The translations under genes and the position numbers were made by a program. Shown here in pieces: positions 26,185 to 35,561 of a DNA stretch of 64,000 nucleotides. Source of the DNA: Flavobacteriales bacterium (GTDB taxonomy: Bacteria > Bacteroidota > Bacteroidia > Flavobacteriales_F > PHOS-HE28); assembly GCA_016710685.1 (NCBI GenBank), contig JADJVC010000014.1, positions 124,001 to 188,000 of the forward strand, written 5' to 3'. Below the pieces are notes generated by a model. That model ran no database searches. It saw nothing but the letters and a program-made list of their open reading frames with translations, and was not told the DNA's origin. Position 1 is the stretch's first letter, and each line of letters begins with the position of its first letter.

Positions 26185-28922
26185 TTACCGGATAATCGTG
26201 ACGTGCCCCGATACCTCGTGCCGCTCGTGTGTAAGCGCATCACGCATGTCGGCGCGGAAGGCGTACACGCCAAAGGGCGCTTGCTTGCCACCGGCATTGC
26301 CGTCCCATTCCTCGTAAGGGTCGGTGCTGCTGAACACCACACGGCCCCAGCGGTCATACACTTCCAGATCGTAAGTGTCCAGGTCCACTACGTTGTTCCA
26401 CGGGCGCCATGTATCGTTAATGCCGTCACCGTTGGGGGTGAATGCGTTTGCGCCGAAGTACACGTAGTCCTGCGCCTCCAGGTGCGCAATGATCGTGTCC
26501 GGTTGGAAAATGGTGACCGGGATCTGCTTTTGCGTGGTGTCGTTCTGGTTGGGTGTATTGTACTTGAATTCCCAGTACAAGAAGGTGTAGTACATCTCAG
26601 GATGGACCGTAAGTGTGTCTACGCTTTCGGGAATGCGCTCCACCGTGGCCGGGAAATCGCTGTACAGGTCCGCGTTGTAAGTGATACTGGCGGAATTTGG
26701 CGGATCGGTGAGCAGCACCACGGGGTACTTGAGCGGCGGCGCGAAATGTGCGATCACCGTGTCCGGGGAGTGGAATTGCATAGTGACGATGGTATCCGAC
26801 AAGGAAGACGGGCTGTTGTGGATGGTTTCCCAATGATCGAAGACCCAATCTTGTGCGGCTCTTGCCTCCAGCGTGGTGTTGATGCTGTCGTAATACAGGC
26901 CGCTGAACGGATACGCTTCCGGAATGATGGAGTTGATCTTGATGTCGCCGCTGAGCTCGGGTTCAACTTTGAAAACCACGTCGTAAGGTCCGGCCAAGCC
27001 GTAGCAGTCCACCAAGCCAGTTTGAATGTCGGTGCAACGTGCCTCAATGAAGTTGCGCATGTTCAGCACGTTTGTTTGCCATTCCGCAACAGTGCCGCCC
27101 CAGCGTCCTACTTGGCCCGGCATTTCCGGAGCGATCAAAGCGATCAAGCTGTCCAAGTAAGGCAGCATGTATTGGCAGCTGAAAGCGGTGTTGCCCAAAT
27201 CGATGTATCGGTTCACGTAGTAGTCATGTACCATTGGATTTTCATCCATCAACTTCTGCAAAATGGGCACGTGACCTTGGCCGCCTGGATCGGGCAGCGC
27301 TTCGGCGTTGCACGGGTCCGCAGCGGGCGATTGGTCGGGTACGCCGGTGTAATTGATGTAGTGTCCGAAGGTGGCATCATTATCCCATAATGTGTAGCCC
27401 CATTTCTTGTGCTCGCCCGCCGGATCCAAGCCGCGCCACCAAGCTGTGTTCCAGTTGAGCCAGTCGGTACAAACAGTGTAGCTGTTGAGTACTACATAAT
27501 CCACCAAGCTCTTCCAGTTGAATTGGCCGTCCACGTAGGCGAATGCGGTGGGGTCGCCCATGTTGTTGGACATGATGTAAGTCCGCAGCGCATCCCAATC
27601 CGCTTGCGCTTGGCCGCCTCCGTATTCGCTCCAAGTGCCGCCCCAAGTCTTCAGGTATTGCAAGTCGTACTCGTCCTGATCGAAGTATTTTTTGGTGTAG
27701 TCGTGGTCGTCGCACTTTTCACGGATCTCGTACAAGCCCCAGTACTGGCCATTCACGTAGACCACGCAAGGCTCGTAGGTGCGCACGTCCAGCTTCAACC
27801 CGCCCGCTTGCGCCAAGCTGTGTACGTATGCATCGCGGATGTATGCCCCGCCGCCCTCAAAAGGATAGTTGTCGTTGGCGGCGGCTTTGATGATGAGCCG
27901 CTGGAATTTGCCCCGGTCGCTGGCGTGGAAGATGGGGTAGTGGATGGCATCATTGTACCCACTTTGGTCACGTGTAATGTAGTCGAAGCCGCGTTGGTTA
28001 TAGGCCCACGAGTCGTTGCCGTGCTTGTTGTATTGTCCCGTTGCCTCATCGCGAAGCACGCCATCGGCCCCGAAGTATTCGAAGGAGCCGTAAGGTTCAA
28101 TGCCGCCATTTCCGTTCAAAAGTTCGTCCACTTGATCGCCCGCTATGCTCAGCACGGCCACGGTATGTGTTGCGTTGATGAAATAAGTGTTGGTCTCGAA
28201 AAGCTGGACGGTACGCCCGGTGTTGAACTGAAGCAGCCCGCACGAACCACCGTGGTGGTCGCAATTGAAAGCGGGGCGGAGTATGTAGGCGAGGCGGCCG
28301 TGGGCTCGCTGCCGTCCAACGTGTAGTGTATGGTACTTGTGCCGTCGTTGCCGCTGAGGGTTACGCTGGTGCTGCCCCCGTAATACCCAGCCACCGGGCT
28401 GATCTGGGGCCGGCTGGCATATTCCGGCGAAGCGCCTGCATTCGCCGCATTGGGACTGGGAGAGAGGAACAAGGACCACGTGGCGGCGCCGTCCGTGGTG
28501 CGGCCCCGGCTGTTGTCCGTTTTGGTAGGCGGGTCCAGGGCCACATCGTCCACAATGGTGCCAGAGGGATCCGACAACACAACGTGGTCATCATCGGACT
28601 GGTTCAATTTAAAGCTCGTGTGGTTTTCACCGGGCACTATAGAGTTGCGCTTGCTACAGAACACCATCAACCTGCCGTTTGCAGGGATGGTGGTGCCGCC
28701 GGGAAAGGCCCACTTCATCGGCGTGTTCACCTTGTTGCTCACCCACCAGCCGCTGAGGTCCACCGGCGCGGCCGTGGTGTTGTACAGCTCGGCCCAATCT
28801 TCGTTGCTGCCGAAACTGTCCGTAATACCCGTCATGTTGGAGGCGCTCACCTCGTTGATCACCACCTGTGCGGAGGCAGGTAACACGGCCAATGCGGCGA
28901 GAAGAACGGAAAATTTGAGCAT
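26185..28922 (-). pseudogene. Lamin-tail/CotH surface protein with T9SS type B (CHU_C) domain, frameshifted
   Basis: The 5' part starts at 28922 with a signal peptide (ending LPASAQ). It has a lamin-tail domain (VVINEVSASNMTG, NEDWAELYNT, VDLSGWWVSN) and a chitobiase-C-like domain (IHYTLDGSEPTA). The 3' part carries a CotH kinase-like domain (YWGLYEIREKCDDHDY; LWDNDATFG), bacterial Ig-like repeats (VFDHWE, FLYWEFK) and a C-terminal gliding/T9SS type B domain (NAFTPNGDGINDTWRP, EVYDRWGRVVFSS). The frames join near the AAAA run at 28199-28202; one extra base gives ETNTYFI in frame and 913 codons. CotH kinases phosphorylate secreted proteins or assemble surface structures. The break may be an assembly error. 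Confidence 0.85.
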
Positions 28923-29396
28923 GGGCAGCGTTGGGTCCGGAAATGTACGGGATTCGCCCGTTCACGGACGCATGCTTGAATGACGGGCAGGGGGTGATTT
29001 TCGGTGCCTGAGTTATTTTGAATGCGTTAAAGTGCCGCAAGCGTGCCGATGGCAGCCAGAGGCGCTGAAAGCGCCGACCGCGCATGATCAGCGCTGAAAG
29101 CGCATACCGCATCTGTTAACTTTTTGACAGGATTTCAGGATTTACAGGATTCTGAGCGGCTGCGGCGGGATGACGGATTGATCGAACATAATTCAACCGC
29201 AACCCACGCAACGAGCACTACTGATCCAAACACAGCACCACTATCGTTCGATGCGCCGATGTCGTTGCGTCGGTTGCGTGCGTTGCGGTAAAAAAGCAAT
29301 CCAGATCGCGCAGCGATCAAGTTCCGTTCAATACCCAAACGCAAAACAGGCGCCCGGTTAGCCCGGACGCCTGTTTCAACTTCGTGGATGGTGGAA
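28923..29396. repeat. 474-base non-coding spacer with tandem hairpins and CAGGATT words
   Basis: No credible gene is visible. Two successive palindromes, GGCGCTGAAAGCGCC at 29061-29075 and GCGCTGAAAGCGC at 29091-29103, share the same stem and GAA loop. At about 29115-29147 there are three degenerate CAGGATT units (TTTTTGACAGGATTTCAGGA then TTTACAGGATT). The terminator of the S9 peptidase gene occupies the right end. The remainder shows nothing I can interpret. Confidence 0.55.
29344..29376 (-). terminator. Intrinsic terminator of the S9 peptidase gene
   Basis: AAACAGGCG (29344-29352) pairs with CGCCTGTTT (29368-29376), extended by two inner base pairs. It lies 20 bases past the peptidase stop at 29397. 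On the minus strand the stem is followed by TTTTGCGTTT, a T-rich tract, so it is a convincing rho-independent terminator. Confidence 0.8.
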
Positions 29397-31352
29397 CTAC
29401 TTTTTCACCTCCGCTTCCTTGGCCTTGTAGCCGCTGCCGATGTGCGTGTCCAGGAATTTGTCCATGGCGTTGTAGAAATCCAGACGGTTTTCCTCGTTGT
29501 GGAAACCGTGGCCCTCATTGTCCTTCACCATGTATTCCACTTCCACGCCACGTGCTTTCAGTGCCGCAACCATTTGGTCGCTTTCGTCCTTGTTCACGCG
29601 TGGGTCATGCGCGCCTTGGGCGATGAACAGTGGGCACACGATCTTGTCCACATGGAACACAGGTGATGCAGCACGCATCAACAAACTGTCCGCTTTCGGG
29701 TCGCCCACCATTTCGTACATCATCTTTTTGAACGGCTCCCAATACGGTGGCACGGTGTTCATGAAGGTGAACAAGTTGCTCACGCCTACATAATCCACCG
29801 CGCAAGCATAAAGCTCCGGCGTGAAGGTGATGCCCGCCAAGGTGGCGTAGCCGCCGTAGCTGCCGCCGTAGATCGCCACGCGCTTGGGGTCCGCGATTCC
29901 ATCTTTCACCAGCCAGGCTACACCATCGGAAATATCGTTCTGCATGGTCTTGCCCCACTCCTTGAAGCTGGATTCCCAGAATTTGCGGCCGTAGCCCGTG
30001 CTTCCGCGGAAGTTCATCTGCAACACCGCATAGCCGCGGTTGGCCAGCAATTGTGCTTCGGAGTTGTAGCCCCAATCATCGCGCGCCCATGGGCCGCCGT
30101 GCGGGTTGATCACTACGGGCAGGTCTTTCGCCTCACGGCCTTTCGGAAGGGTGAGGTAGCCATGGATGGTAAGGCCGTCGCGGCTCTGGTAGCTGATCGG
30201 CTTCATTTCCGCCAGGTCATCCTCCTTCAACCAAGGGTAGAGCGTGGCCATTTCCTTGGACGTGCCGGTTGCCGCGTCGTAGAAGTAATACTTGCCGGGC
30301 ATGCGGTCGTTGCCTTTCCAGACCATGAACTTGTCCTCATTGTCGTTCTCGCCATAGATCCAAAAATCGTAGCCTTTCATCTCCGCGCCCAACTTGTCGT
30401 ACATCGTTTGGGTCTCCGGGTCCAAGATCTTCCGCTCGCTCTTCTCGCCGGTCCAAGTCACCATGGTGAGCACGTTCCGCTTGCGGCTGAAGTCCAAGCC
30501 GTCCACGTCATAATCCGCGTTGGCGTAGATCTCTTTTATTTCCTTCTTGGCATCGATGTCCCATTCGACGATCGCGCTCTTGTCGCGCCCGTTCAGGTTG
30601 CTGCTGGCGTAAATGTTCTTGTTGTCGAAGGTGAAGAACAGCGGGCTGAAGCTGTCTTTGAAGCCCGTGCGCATGATCTCCTTGAACGGCTCTTTTTCCG
30701 TGGCGCGGTAGAACATCACCTGATCCGTGCCGTCCGTTTTGGTGGCGATGCGGATGGTGCCCGTGTGGTCGGTTACCCAGCCCTCGAAGTTCTCCTTGTT
30801 GTCGTAGAGCGCTTTGATCGCGCCGGTCTCGATATTCACCAAATACGGGTCGAATACCTGCGGATTGCGCTTGTTCATCTGCAAGATCACGCTCTTTTCC
30901 ATGCCCGGAATGTTGTGCAGGTCGTCCATCACGCCGGCGCGCACGCCTTTTTCCGGCGTAAGGGCCTTCACATCCTTGCCGTCCATGCTGGCGCTGAAGA
31001 CGATCATGTTCTCGTCGCCATTGATGTCGCGGGCGTAGAGCAGCCGGTCGCCTTTCCAGAAATAGCCGCCCACGTCGCGGATGGTGTCGTGCGTTACTTG
31101 CACGGCATCTCCTCCACCAACAGGCTGCACGAAAATGTTCATGCGCTCGTGCCATGGCGCGCGATAGCTGATGAAGTTGCCATCCGGGCTAATGCGGAAG
31201 CTGGCTTTCTCCGGGTTCTTGAAGAAATCCTTCACCGTGATGGTGGGCGGTGGTTGCAGGACGACCTTTTCAGGCTGCTTTTCCGGGGATGTGCATGCCG
31301 CTGCCGTGGCTATGCACACCAATGCGGTGAGGGTGAGATGGGTGGTTTTCAT
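29397..31352 (-). CDS. S9-family (prolyl-oligopeptidase-like) lipoprotein peptidase
   Basis: A 651-residue protein with a lipoprotein signal (ATAAAC-TSPEK), an N-terminal beta-propeller (about 40-390; repeats such as FRISPDGNFISYRA), and a C-terminal S9 alpha/beta-hydrolase. The triad is Ser498 in GGSYGGYATL, Asp583 in GAHDPRVN and His615 in NEGHGFHNE. The oxyanion-hole region is NPHGGPWARDDWGYN. It probably trims oligopeptides in the periplasm, complementing the DPP IV gene 11 kb away. The start at 31352 was chosen because it gives the lipobox; the in-frame extension from 31565 has none and crosses a repeat. Confidence 0.93.
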   Translation of the reverse strand: MKTTHLTLTALVCIATAAACTSPEKQPEKVVLQPPPTITVKDFFKNPEKASFRISPDGNFISYRAPWHERMNIFVQPVGGGDAVQVTHDTIRDVGGYFWKGDRLLYARDINGDENMIVFSASMDGKDVKALTPEKGVRAGVMDDLHNIPGMEKSVILQMNKRNPQVFDPYLVNIETGAIKALYDNKENFEGWVTDHTGTIRIATKTDGTDQVMFYRATEKEPFKEIMRTGFKDSFSPLFFTFDNKNIYASSNLNGRDKSAIVEWDIDAKKEIKEIYANADYDVDGLDFSRKRNVLTMVTWTGEKSERKILDPETQTMYDKLGAEMKGYDFWIYGENDNEDKFMVWKGNDRMPGKYYFYDAATGTSKEMATLYPWLKEDDLAEMKPISYQSRDGLTIHGYLTLPKGREAKDLPVVINPHGGPWARDDWGYNSEAQLLANRGYAVLQMNFRGSTGYGRKFWESSFKEWGKTMQNDISDGVAWLVKDGIADPKRVAIYGGSYGGYATLAGITFTPELYACAVDYVGVSNLFTFMNTVPPYWEPFKKMMYEMVGDPKADSLLMRAASPVFHVDKIVCPLFIAQGAHDPRVNKDESDQMVAALKARGVEVEYMVKDNEGHGFHNEENRLDFYNAMDKFLDTHIGSGYKAKEAEVKK

Positions 31353-31475
31353 GCTGCTAATGTAGCTGAATGCTCTACCGAAATTCCGGTTTTCCACGAA
31401 CGGCGCGTGGGTTGGGTTGAACGGGATTTTCATCCTGTTGAAAACGTAAAAGATGGAGCAGGATTGCGGGTTTCG

Positions 31476-31585
31476 TTTTTTGACAAGATTGACAGGGTCC
31501 GATACGTATTGGACGATAGGATTCTTTCCGCCCGCGGCGGATAGTTTTTTAGCCACAGATTGCACAGATTACGCCGATTAATGAA
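31476..31585. repeat. Word repeats: GACAAGATTGACAGG and CCACAGATTGCACAGATT
   Basis: Between the GT-C gene and the S9 peptidase gene, about 31478-31500 reads TTGACAAGATTGACAGGGTC, and about 31547-31580 reads TTTTAGCCACAGATTGCACA followed by GATTACGCCGATTA. The second is the same word family as the inverted ends of the element at 10682-10864. Confidence 0.55.
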
Positions 31586-31635
31586 TGGGTTGGGTTTGCC
31601 GGCGGGACTTCACTTGTTTTGGTGCTCTTCAGCCC

Positions 31636-33060
31636 TCAGCGCTTGCGAAACCGCCTTACCATTACCTTTTTGTCCGCTTCCACGGAGTCCACTTGGGTGT
31701 AGCGCTTCCGTAGCTCGTTCAGCACCTCATGCCCAGGGTCCGTTAACGAGGCCCAACTGTCGATGTGGACCACCGTGGCTACCGTGCTGTCCAATGCAGG
31801 CATTTCCGCAGCTGGAATGGGGAAGATGCCGCGTTCGTGCAGCGCGATCGCTATCGGTGCGGCACCCTTGAACAGCACAGGGTCCAGCTGCCAACCATAG
31901 GTAAGGTCGTACCACTCTGGTTGGATCATCACCGTAGTATTTCCTTCGCGCCATGCCTCAACTTGGGCCTTTACCGCTGAAGGGTGAATGCCATTGCTCT
32001 TCCAGGGCGTGAAGGTTGCAAACATGCCGAGCACCGCGCCCGCCGGCAGCAGCCAAACGGGCTGCCGGGAATTGAGTTGCACCGTCGCTGCCATGGCCAC
32101 CAGCAGGTAGAATGCCGGGGAGGCGAAGTACAAGTAGCGGTCAATATAAACCGGGACCACGAAGGAAATGGCGAACATGCCGATCAGTGGCAAACCACTC
32201 CACAGCAACGGAACTTGCATGCTGCGCGCTTTCCCACGCGCTAACGCCAAGGCAATGAGCACCAAAAAGAGCACGGCCACCACCGGCGCATTGCTCCACC
32301 GCAGCAGCATGTTGTAGGGCTCCTCCCACGTTGGAACGTCCACCCAAGTGCCGCGGCCCAGGCTTTCGCCCGCACGTGCCAGCACCACCCCCGCCCACGG
32401 TAAACTGAGCAATGCGGTGATGCCCGCCGCAGCAAGCATTTTCACCCGCACGGGTCGCAGCAATGGCACAGCGAACACCAGTACCAATTCAATGCCCACC
32501 ATGAGCCAACCGAAATAATGCGCCCAAACAGCCAGCACGTTGGCCGCGACAAGCCACAGGATGGTGCCGCCGCGCAGGCCGTTTTTCCGGAACCCGATCG
32601 GCTTATCGAAATCCGAGAGGTACACCAGTTGCCATACGGCCCACGTGCAAGCCAAGGCGAGCAAGGAGTATGCCCGCACCTCATGCGCAAAGCCGAGCGA
32701 GTGGTTGCTGAGGGTGAACAATAAAGCGGCGGTAAGGCCGGCCAGCGGCCCAACCAAGCGCTTCCCGATGAGGAAAAGCGGCCACACGGTGAGGATGCTG
32801 AAAACGGCGGACGGCACCCGCAGCCAAGCCGCGTCCAAAGGCACCAGTGCGCTCCAGCCGTGCATGAATAAAAAATACAACGGCGGGTTGTTTTCCGTGC
32901 GCAGCATACCGAACAGTTCCGCCAACGGCCGTTGCGCCCAGTACACGGTGAAGGGTTCGTCGCCCGCGAGCTCGTTCAACCCAAGTGCCCAAAACTTCAG
33001 CAGCACGTTCAGCAGCAAGAGGCCGGGTATGGCCCAACGCCACAAGTGTCGGTCCTTCAA
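31636..33060 (-). CDS. GT-C family membrane glycosyltransferase (PMT/GT39-like)
   Basis: A 474-residue protein with about 10-11 membrane helices and a soluble C-terminal part. After the first helix comes LNELAGDEPFTVYWAQ; the Asp-Glu pair in the first periplasmic loop is the catalytic hallmark of polyprenol-phosphate-sugar-dependent GT-C enzymes. The acceptor is unknown. The likely start is a TTG at 33060 that overlaps the stop of the GNAT gene (TTGA), giving MKDRHLWRWAIPG. The alternative frame from 33174 would overlap the GNAT gene by more than 100 bases and adds a non-hydrophobic Arg/His-rich leader. Confidence 0.82.
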   Translation of the reverse strand: MKDRHLWRWAIPGLLLLNVLLKFWALGLNELAGDEPFTVYWAQRPLAELFGMLRTENNPPLYFLFMHGWSALVPLDAAWLRVPSAVFSILTVWPLFLIGKRLVGPLAGLTAALLFTLSNHSLGFAHEVRAYSLLALACTWAVWQLVYLSDFDKPIGFRKNGLRGGTILWLVAANVLAVWAHYFGWLMVGIELVLVFAVPLLRPVRVKMLAAAGITALLSLPWAGVVLARAGESLGRGTWVDVPTWEEPYNMLLRWSNAPVVAVLFLVLIALALARGKARSMQVPLLWSGLPLIGMFAISFVVPVYIDRYLYFASPAFYLLVAMAATVQLNSRQPVWLLPAGAVLGMFATFTPWKSNGIHPSAVKAQVEAWREGNTTVMIQPEWYDLTYGWQLDPVLFKGAAPIAIALHERGIFPIPAAEMPALDSTVATVVHIDSWASLTDPGHEVLNELRKRYTQVDSVEADKKVMVRRFRKR

Positions 33061-33491
33061 AGCCGGAGGTACATCAATTGGTGCATGCCGATGCCGTCCA
33101 CCATGAATAATTCCCCTTGCGGCTGAAAGCCCATGCCCGCATAAAAGCCGACCACTTTTTCGCGGGCATTGCACCAGACCAGATCTGCCTTCAATCCGCG
33201 CAAATGGTCCAACCCGAATTTCAATACGGCTTTACCCGCGCCGCTGCCCTGCTGATCCGGCTGCGTGGCCATGCCCCGTAGCCGGTACTGGCGCCAACCG
33301 AGGACCTGCTCGCAGCGCTCCAGCATGAAACTGGCAACACAAATGAGTTCCTCGCCTTCTTCCGCGCCAACATGGAAGGAGGTATCGGCGTTGTCGCCAT
33401 ACCAGTCCATTTCATCAATGGGCTGCAGTGGCCTTAGCAATTGCTGGCGCAAGGGGTACGTTTCGGCGGCCTTGATGTAACGGACACGCAT
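33057..33491 (-). CDS. GNAT-family N-acetyltransferase
   Basis: A 144-residue single-domain GNAT acyltransferase. The acetyl-CoA binding region is RLRGMATQPDQQGSGAGKAV (the Q-x-x-G-x-G/A loop), preceded by a strand with LICVASFML and followed by ADLVWCNAREKVVGFYAGMG, the typical last motif. The substrate amine cannot be inferred. It starts at ATG 33491 and is coupled to the GT-C gene downstream by an overlapping stop/start. Confidence 0.9.
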   Translation of the reverse strand: MRVRYIKAAETYPLRQQLLRPLQPIDEMDWYGDNADTSFHVGAEEGEELICVASFMLERCEQVLGWRQYRLRGMATQPDQQGSGAGKAVLKFGLDHLRGLKADLVWCNAREKVVGFYAGMGFQPQGELFMVDGIGMHQLMYLRL

Positions 33492-33512
33492 GGGTGGGGC
33501 AAAGCCCGCAAT

Positions 33513-34223
33513 TTACGGAACCACAATGCCCGTATGCAATTCGCGCTCCAACATTGCTGCAATGGCGCTGGCGTCACGTAATTCCTGAAGTTCTTTTTCC
33601 GTACAAATGCCCGCCCGGACGGAAAGTTCCAGCGTGTCTTTCGAGGTTACCGCCAACAGCCGCTCTTCGCCATTGCATGTGCCGGTTGCCGCCTGCCGGA
33701 TCGCTTCAACATGAAGGACTTGAGAAGAGCTCAAAGTGGCTTTATTTCCCGGCACCGGCCAGGGAATGTCACCAAAAGCTGCTGGCCGGATCGTTAATAC
33801 CAATTGCCCCGGCAGGACTTCCGTGAGCCGTAAGGGCAGGAACAGCGCAGTAAACACGCCCCACGCCAAAACGGAAACCAGGAGGACGCGCGTAATGAGC
33901 GTGCCGGTAGGCGTAGGCGGCCTGCGTTCGCGCCAAGCGGGGATTGCCTGCACGAAGGCGGAAACGAGCGCCACACTCACGGCAAGCACCACCGCCTGCA
34001 TCATGCGTTCGGTCAACCCGGCGGTGGTTCCAACCACGGCCATTTCGCCACGCAAAAATGGATAGCCTTGCTGAAAACCGGCCAAAAGCCGTTGATCACC
34101 CGTTAACGCTGGGCCAATGAATGAAAACACCCATGCCAAAAGGCGGATGGCCACTGTTACCGCCACGCCCAAGGCTAAATAATGGAAGGCACCTCGCTCG
34201 TTGTCGTTCAGTTTCAGGCGCAT
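33513..34223 (-). CDS. Hypothetical membrane protein
   Basis: A 236-residue protein with three or four hydrophobic helices in residues about 15-140 (ALGVAVTVAIRLLAWVFSFIG, MMQAVVLAVSVALVSAFV, VLLVSVLAWGVFTALFL) and a soluble C-terminal domain with a Cys at each end of a short region (TGTCNGEE and RAGICTEKEL). I do not recognise it. It lies between the M42 peptidase and GNAT genes on the same strand with short spacers, so it is probably in the same operon. Confidence 0.75.
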   Translation of the reverse strand: MRLKLNDNERGAFHYLALGVAVTVAIRLLAWVFSFIGPALTGDQRLLAGFQQGYPFLRGEMAVVGTTAGLTERMMQAVVLAVSVALVSAFVQAIPAWRERRPPTPTGTLITRVLLVSVLAWGVFTALFLPLRLTEVLPGQLVLTIRPAAFGDIPWPVPGNKATLSSSQVLHVEAIRQAATGTCNGEERLLAVTSKDTLELSVRAGICTEKELQELRDASAIAAMLERELHTGIVVP

Positions 34224-34274
34224 TACTAATTGCTATTTGCTAGATCCTAACACAGACCCAAGACTCCAGATCGG

Positions 34275-35441
34275 TTATTTGATGTATCGGAAATCTTCGT
34301 TCCCCTTCAGCGAGCGCAGCGTGGCGGTGATCAGGCGCACCACGTTTTCAGCGTCTTGTTTGCTTACGCTTTCCACGGTGGTATGCATGTAGCGCAGCGG
34401 TAGGCTGATCAAAGCACTTGGCACGCCTGCAGCTCCATAGGCGAAGGCATCGGTGTCGGTTCCGGTGGCGCGGCTCACCGCTGCGCGTTGGAATGGCAGT
34501 TTGCTCTTGGTGGCCGCGGCGATCACCATTTTCAGCAGGTTGTTGTGGACCGCCGGGCCGTACGCCAGCACAGGTCCCTGTCCACAGGCCACGTCCCCGC
34601 TTTGGATCTTGCTCATTAACGGCGTTTGCGTGTCGTGCGTTACGTCCGTTACTAGGGCCATATTGGGCCGGATGCGTTCCACGATCATCTCCGCGCCGCG
34701 CAGGCCCACCTCTTCCTGCACACTGTTCACGATGTAGAGGCCGAAGGGAAGTTTCGTCTTTTCCATTTTCAACAACCGCGCTACCTCAGCGATCATAAAG
34801 CCGCCGATGCGGTTGTCCAGCGCCCGCCCGGTGAAGGTGTTCTTGTTCAGCACCATGAACTCATCCTCGTAGGTGATAACGCAGCCTACATGCACGCCGA
34901 GCGCTTCCACGTCCTCTTTGGTGGCACAGCCGCAGTCCAGGAAGATGTTGTCCAACGCGGGCGTGGGGTCGTTCTTGCTGCTGCGCACATGAATCGCCGG
35001 CCAGCCGAACACGGCCTTTATAATGCCCTTGTCCGTGTGGATGTTCACCCGTTTGCTGGGTGCGATCATGTGGTCGCTGCCGCCGTTGCGCCGCACGTAG
35101 ATGAAGCCGTCCTTGGTGATGTAATGCACGAACCAGCTGATCTCGTCCGCATGTGCCTCGATCACCACTTTGTACTTCGCATCGGGGTTGATCACGCCGA
35201 CGGCGGTGCCGTAATTGTCCGTAAAGTAGGTGTCCACCCAAGGCTTGATGTAGTCCAGCCACAGCCGCTGCCCGCCGCTTTCGAAGCCGGTGGGGCTGGC
35301 ATTGTTCAAATAGCGCTCCAGGAAGTCCATGGAGGTGGTACCGAAGAAGGCTTTTTCTGCCTTTCCGGATGCCTTTCCGGAGGTCGTTGCGGGAGCCTTC
35401 TTGCGGGCTGCCTGCTTAGCGTTGGCGGGCTTTTTTGCCAT
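34275..35441 (-). CDS. M42-family metallo-aminopeptidase with a Lys/Ala-rich N-terminal tail
   Basis: A 388-residue enzyme of the M42 glutamyl/deblocking aminopeptidase family. Metal and catalytic residues are visible: His and Asp in EAHADEISW, Asp in GRALDNRIGG, the Glu pair in VNSVQEEVGLRG, Asp in LVTDVTHDT and the last His in LRYMHTTVESV. It trims amino-terminal residues from cytosolic peptides with two zinc or cobalt ions. The first ~35 residues are an unusual disordered tail (KKPANAKQAARKKAPATTSG) not found in the family core. The start at 35441 follows a good Bacteroidota promoter at 35481-35488. Confidence 0.92.
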   Translation of the reverse strand: MAKKPANAKQAARKKAPATTSGKASGKAEKAFFGTTSMDFLERYLNNASPTGFESGGQRLWLDYIKPWVDTYFTDNYGTAVGVINPDAKYKVVIEAHADEISWFVHYITKDGFIYVRRNGGSDHMIAPSKRVNIHTDKGIIKAVFGWPAIHVRSSKNDPTPALDNIFLDCGCATKEDVEALGVHVGCVITYEDEFMVLNKNTFTGRALDNRIGGFMIAEVARLLKMEKTKLPFGLYIVNSVQEEVGLRGAEMIVERIRPNMALVTDVTHDTQTPLMSKIQSGDVACGQGPVLAYGPAVHNNLLKMVIAAATKSKLPFQRAAVSRATGTDTDAFAYGAAGVPSALISLPLRYMHTTVESVSKQDAENVVRLITATLRSLKGNEDFRYIK

Positions 35442-35480
35442 GTTGGTCGGTTGTTTACCGGCATTGGTCCGGGAATTGGG

Positions 35481-35509
35481 CAAAGGTACCCCTGCGGCCG
35501 AAAGGGCAA
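35481..35509 (-). promoter_or_regulatory. Bacteroidota sigma-A-type promoter for the M42 peptidase gene
   Basis: On the minus strand TACCTTTG at 35488-35481 matches the TAnnTTTG -7 element exactly, with TTG about 18 bases further upstream as a weak -33 element. The expected transcript start is about 33 bases before the ATG at 35441, a normal leader length. Confidence 0.5.
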
Positions 35510-35561
35510 CCCAAGGCCACCAATTGCGTATGAACACCCGCCGGGAAATAAACCCGGTGCA

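Noticed and set aside
26203..28326. Plus-strand open frames opposite the CotH gene
   Set aside because: Antisense shadows of the CotH and CHU_C domains; no signal, domain or plausible start.
30051..31544. Long open frame (497 codons) on the plus strand opposite the S9 peptidase
   Set aside because: It is antisense to a clear enzyme with a signal peptide and catalytic triad; the translation is rich in Arg/His/Val with no domain, as expected of an antisense frame in GC-rich DNA.
34890..35561. Upstream extension of the PorE-like frame into the M42 gene
   Set aside because: The extension is antisense to M42 and precedes a clear signal peptide at 35562.
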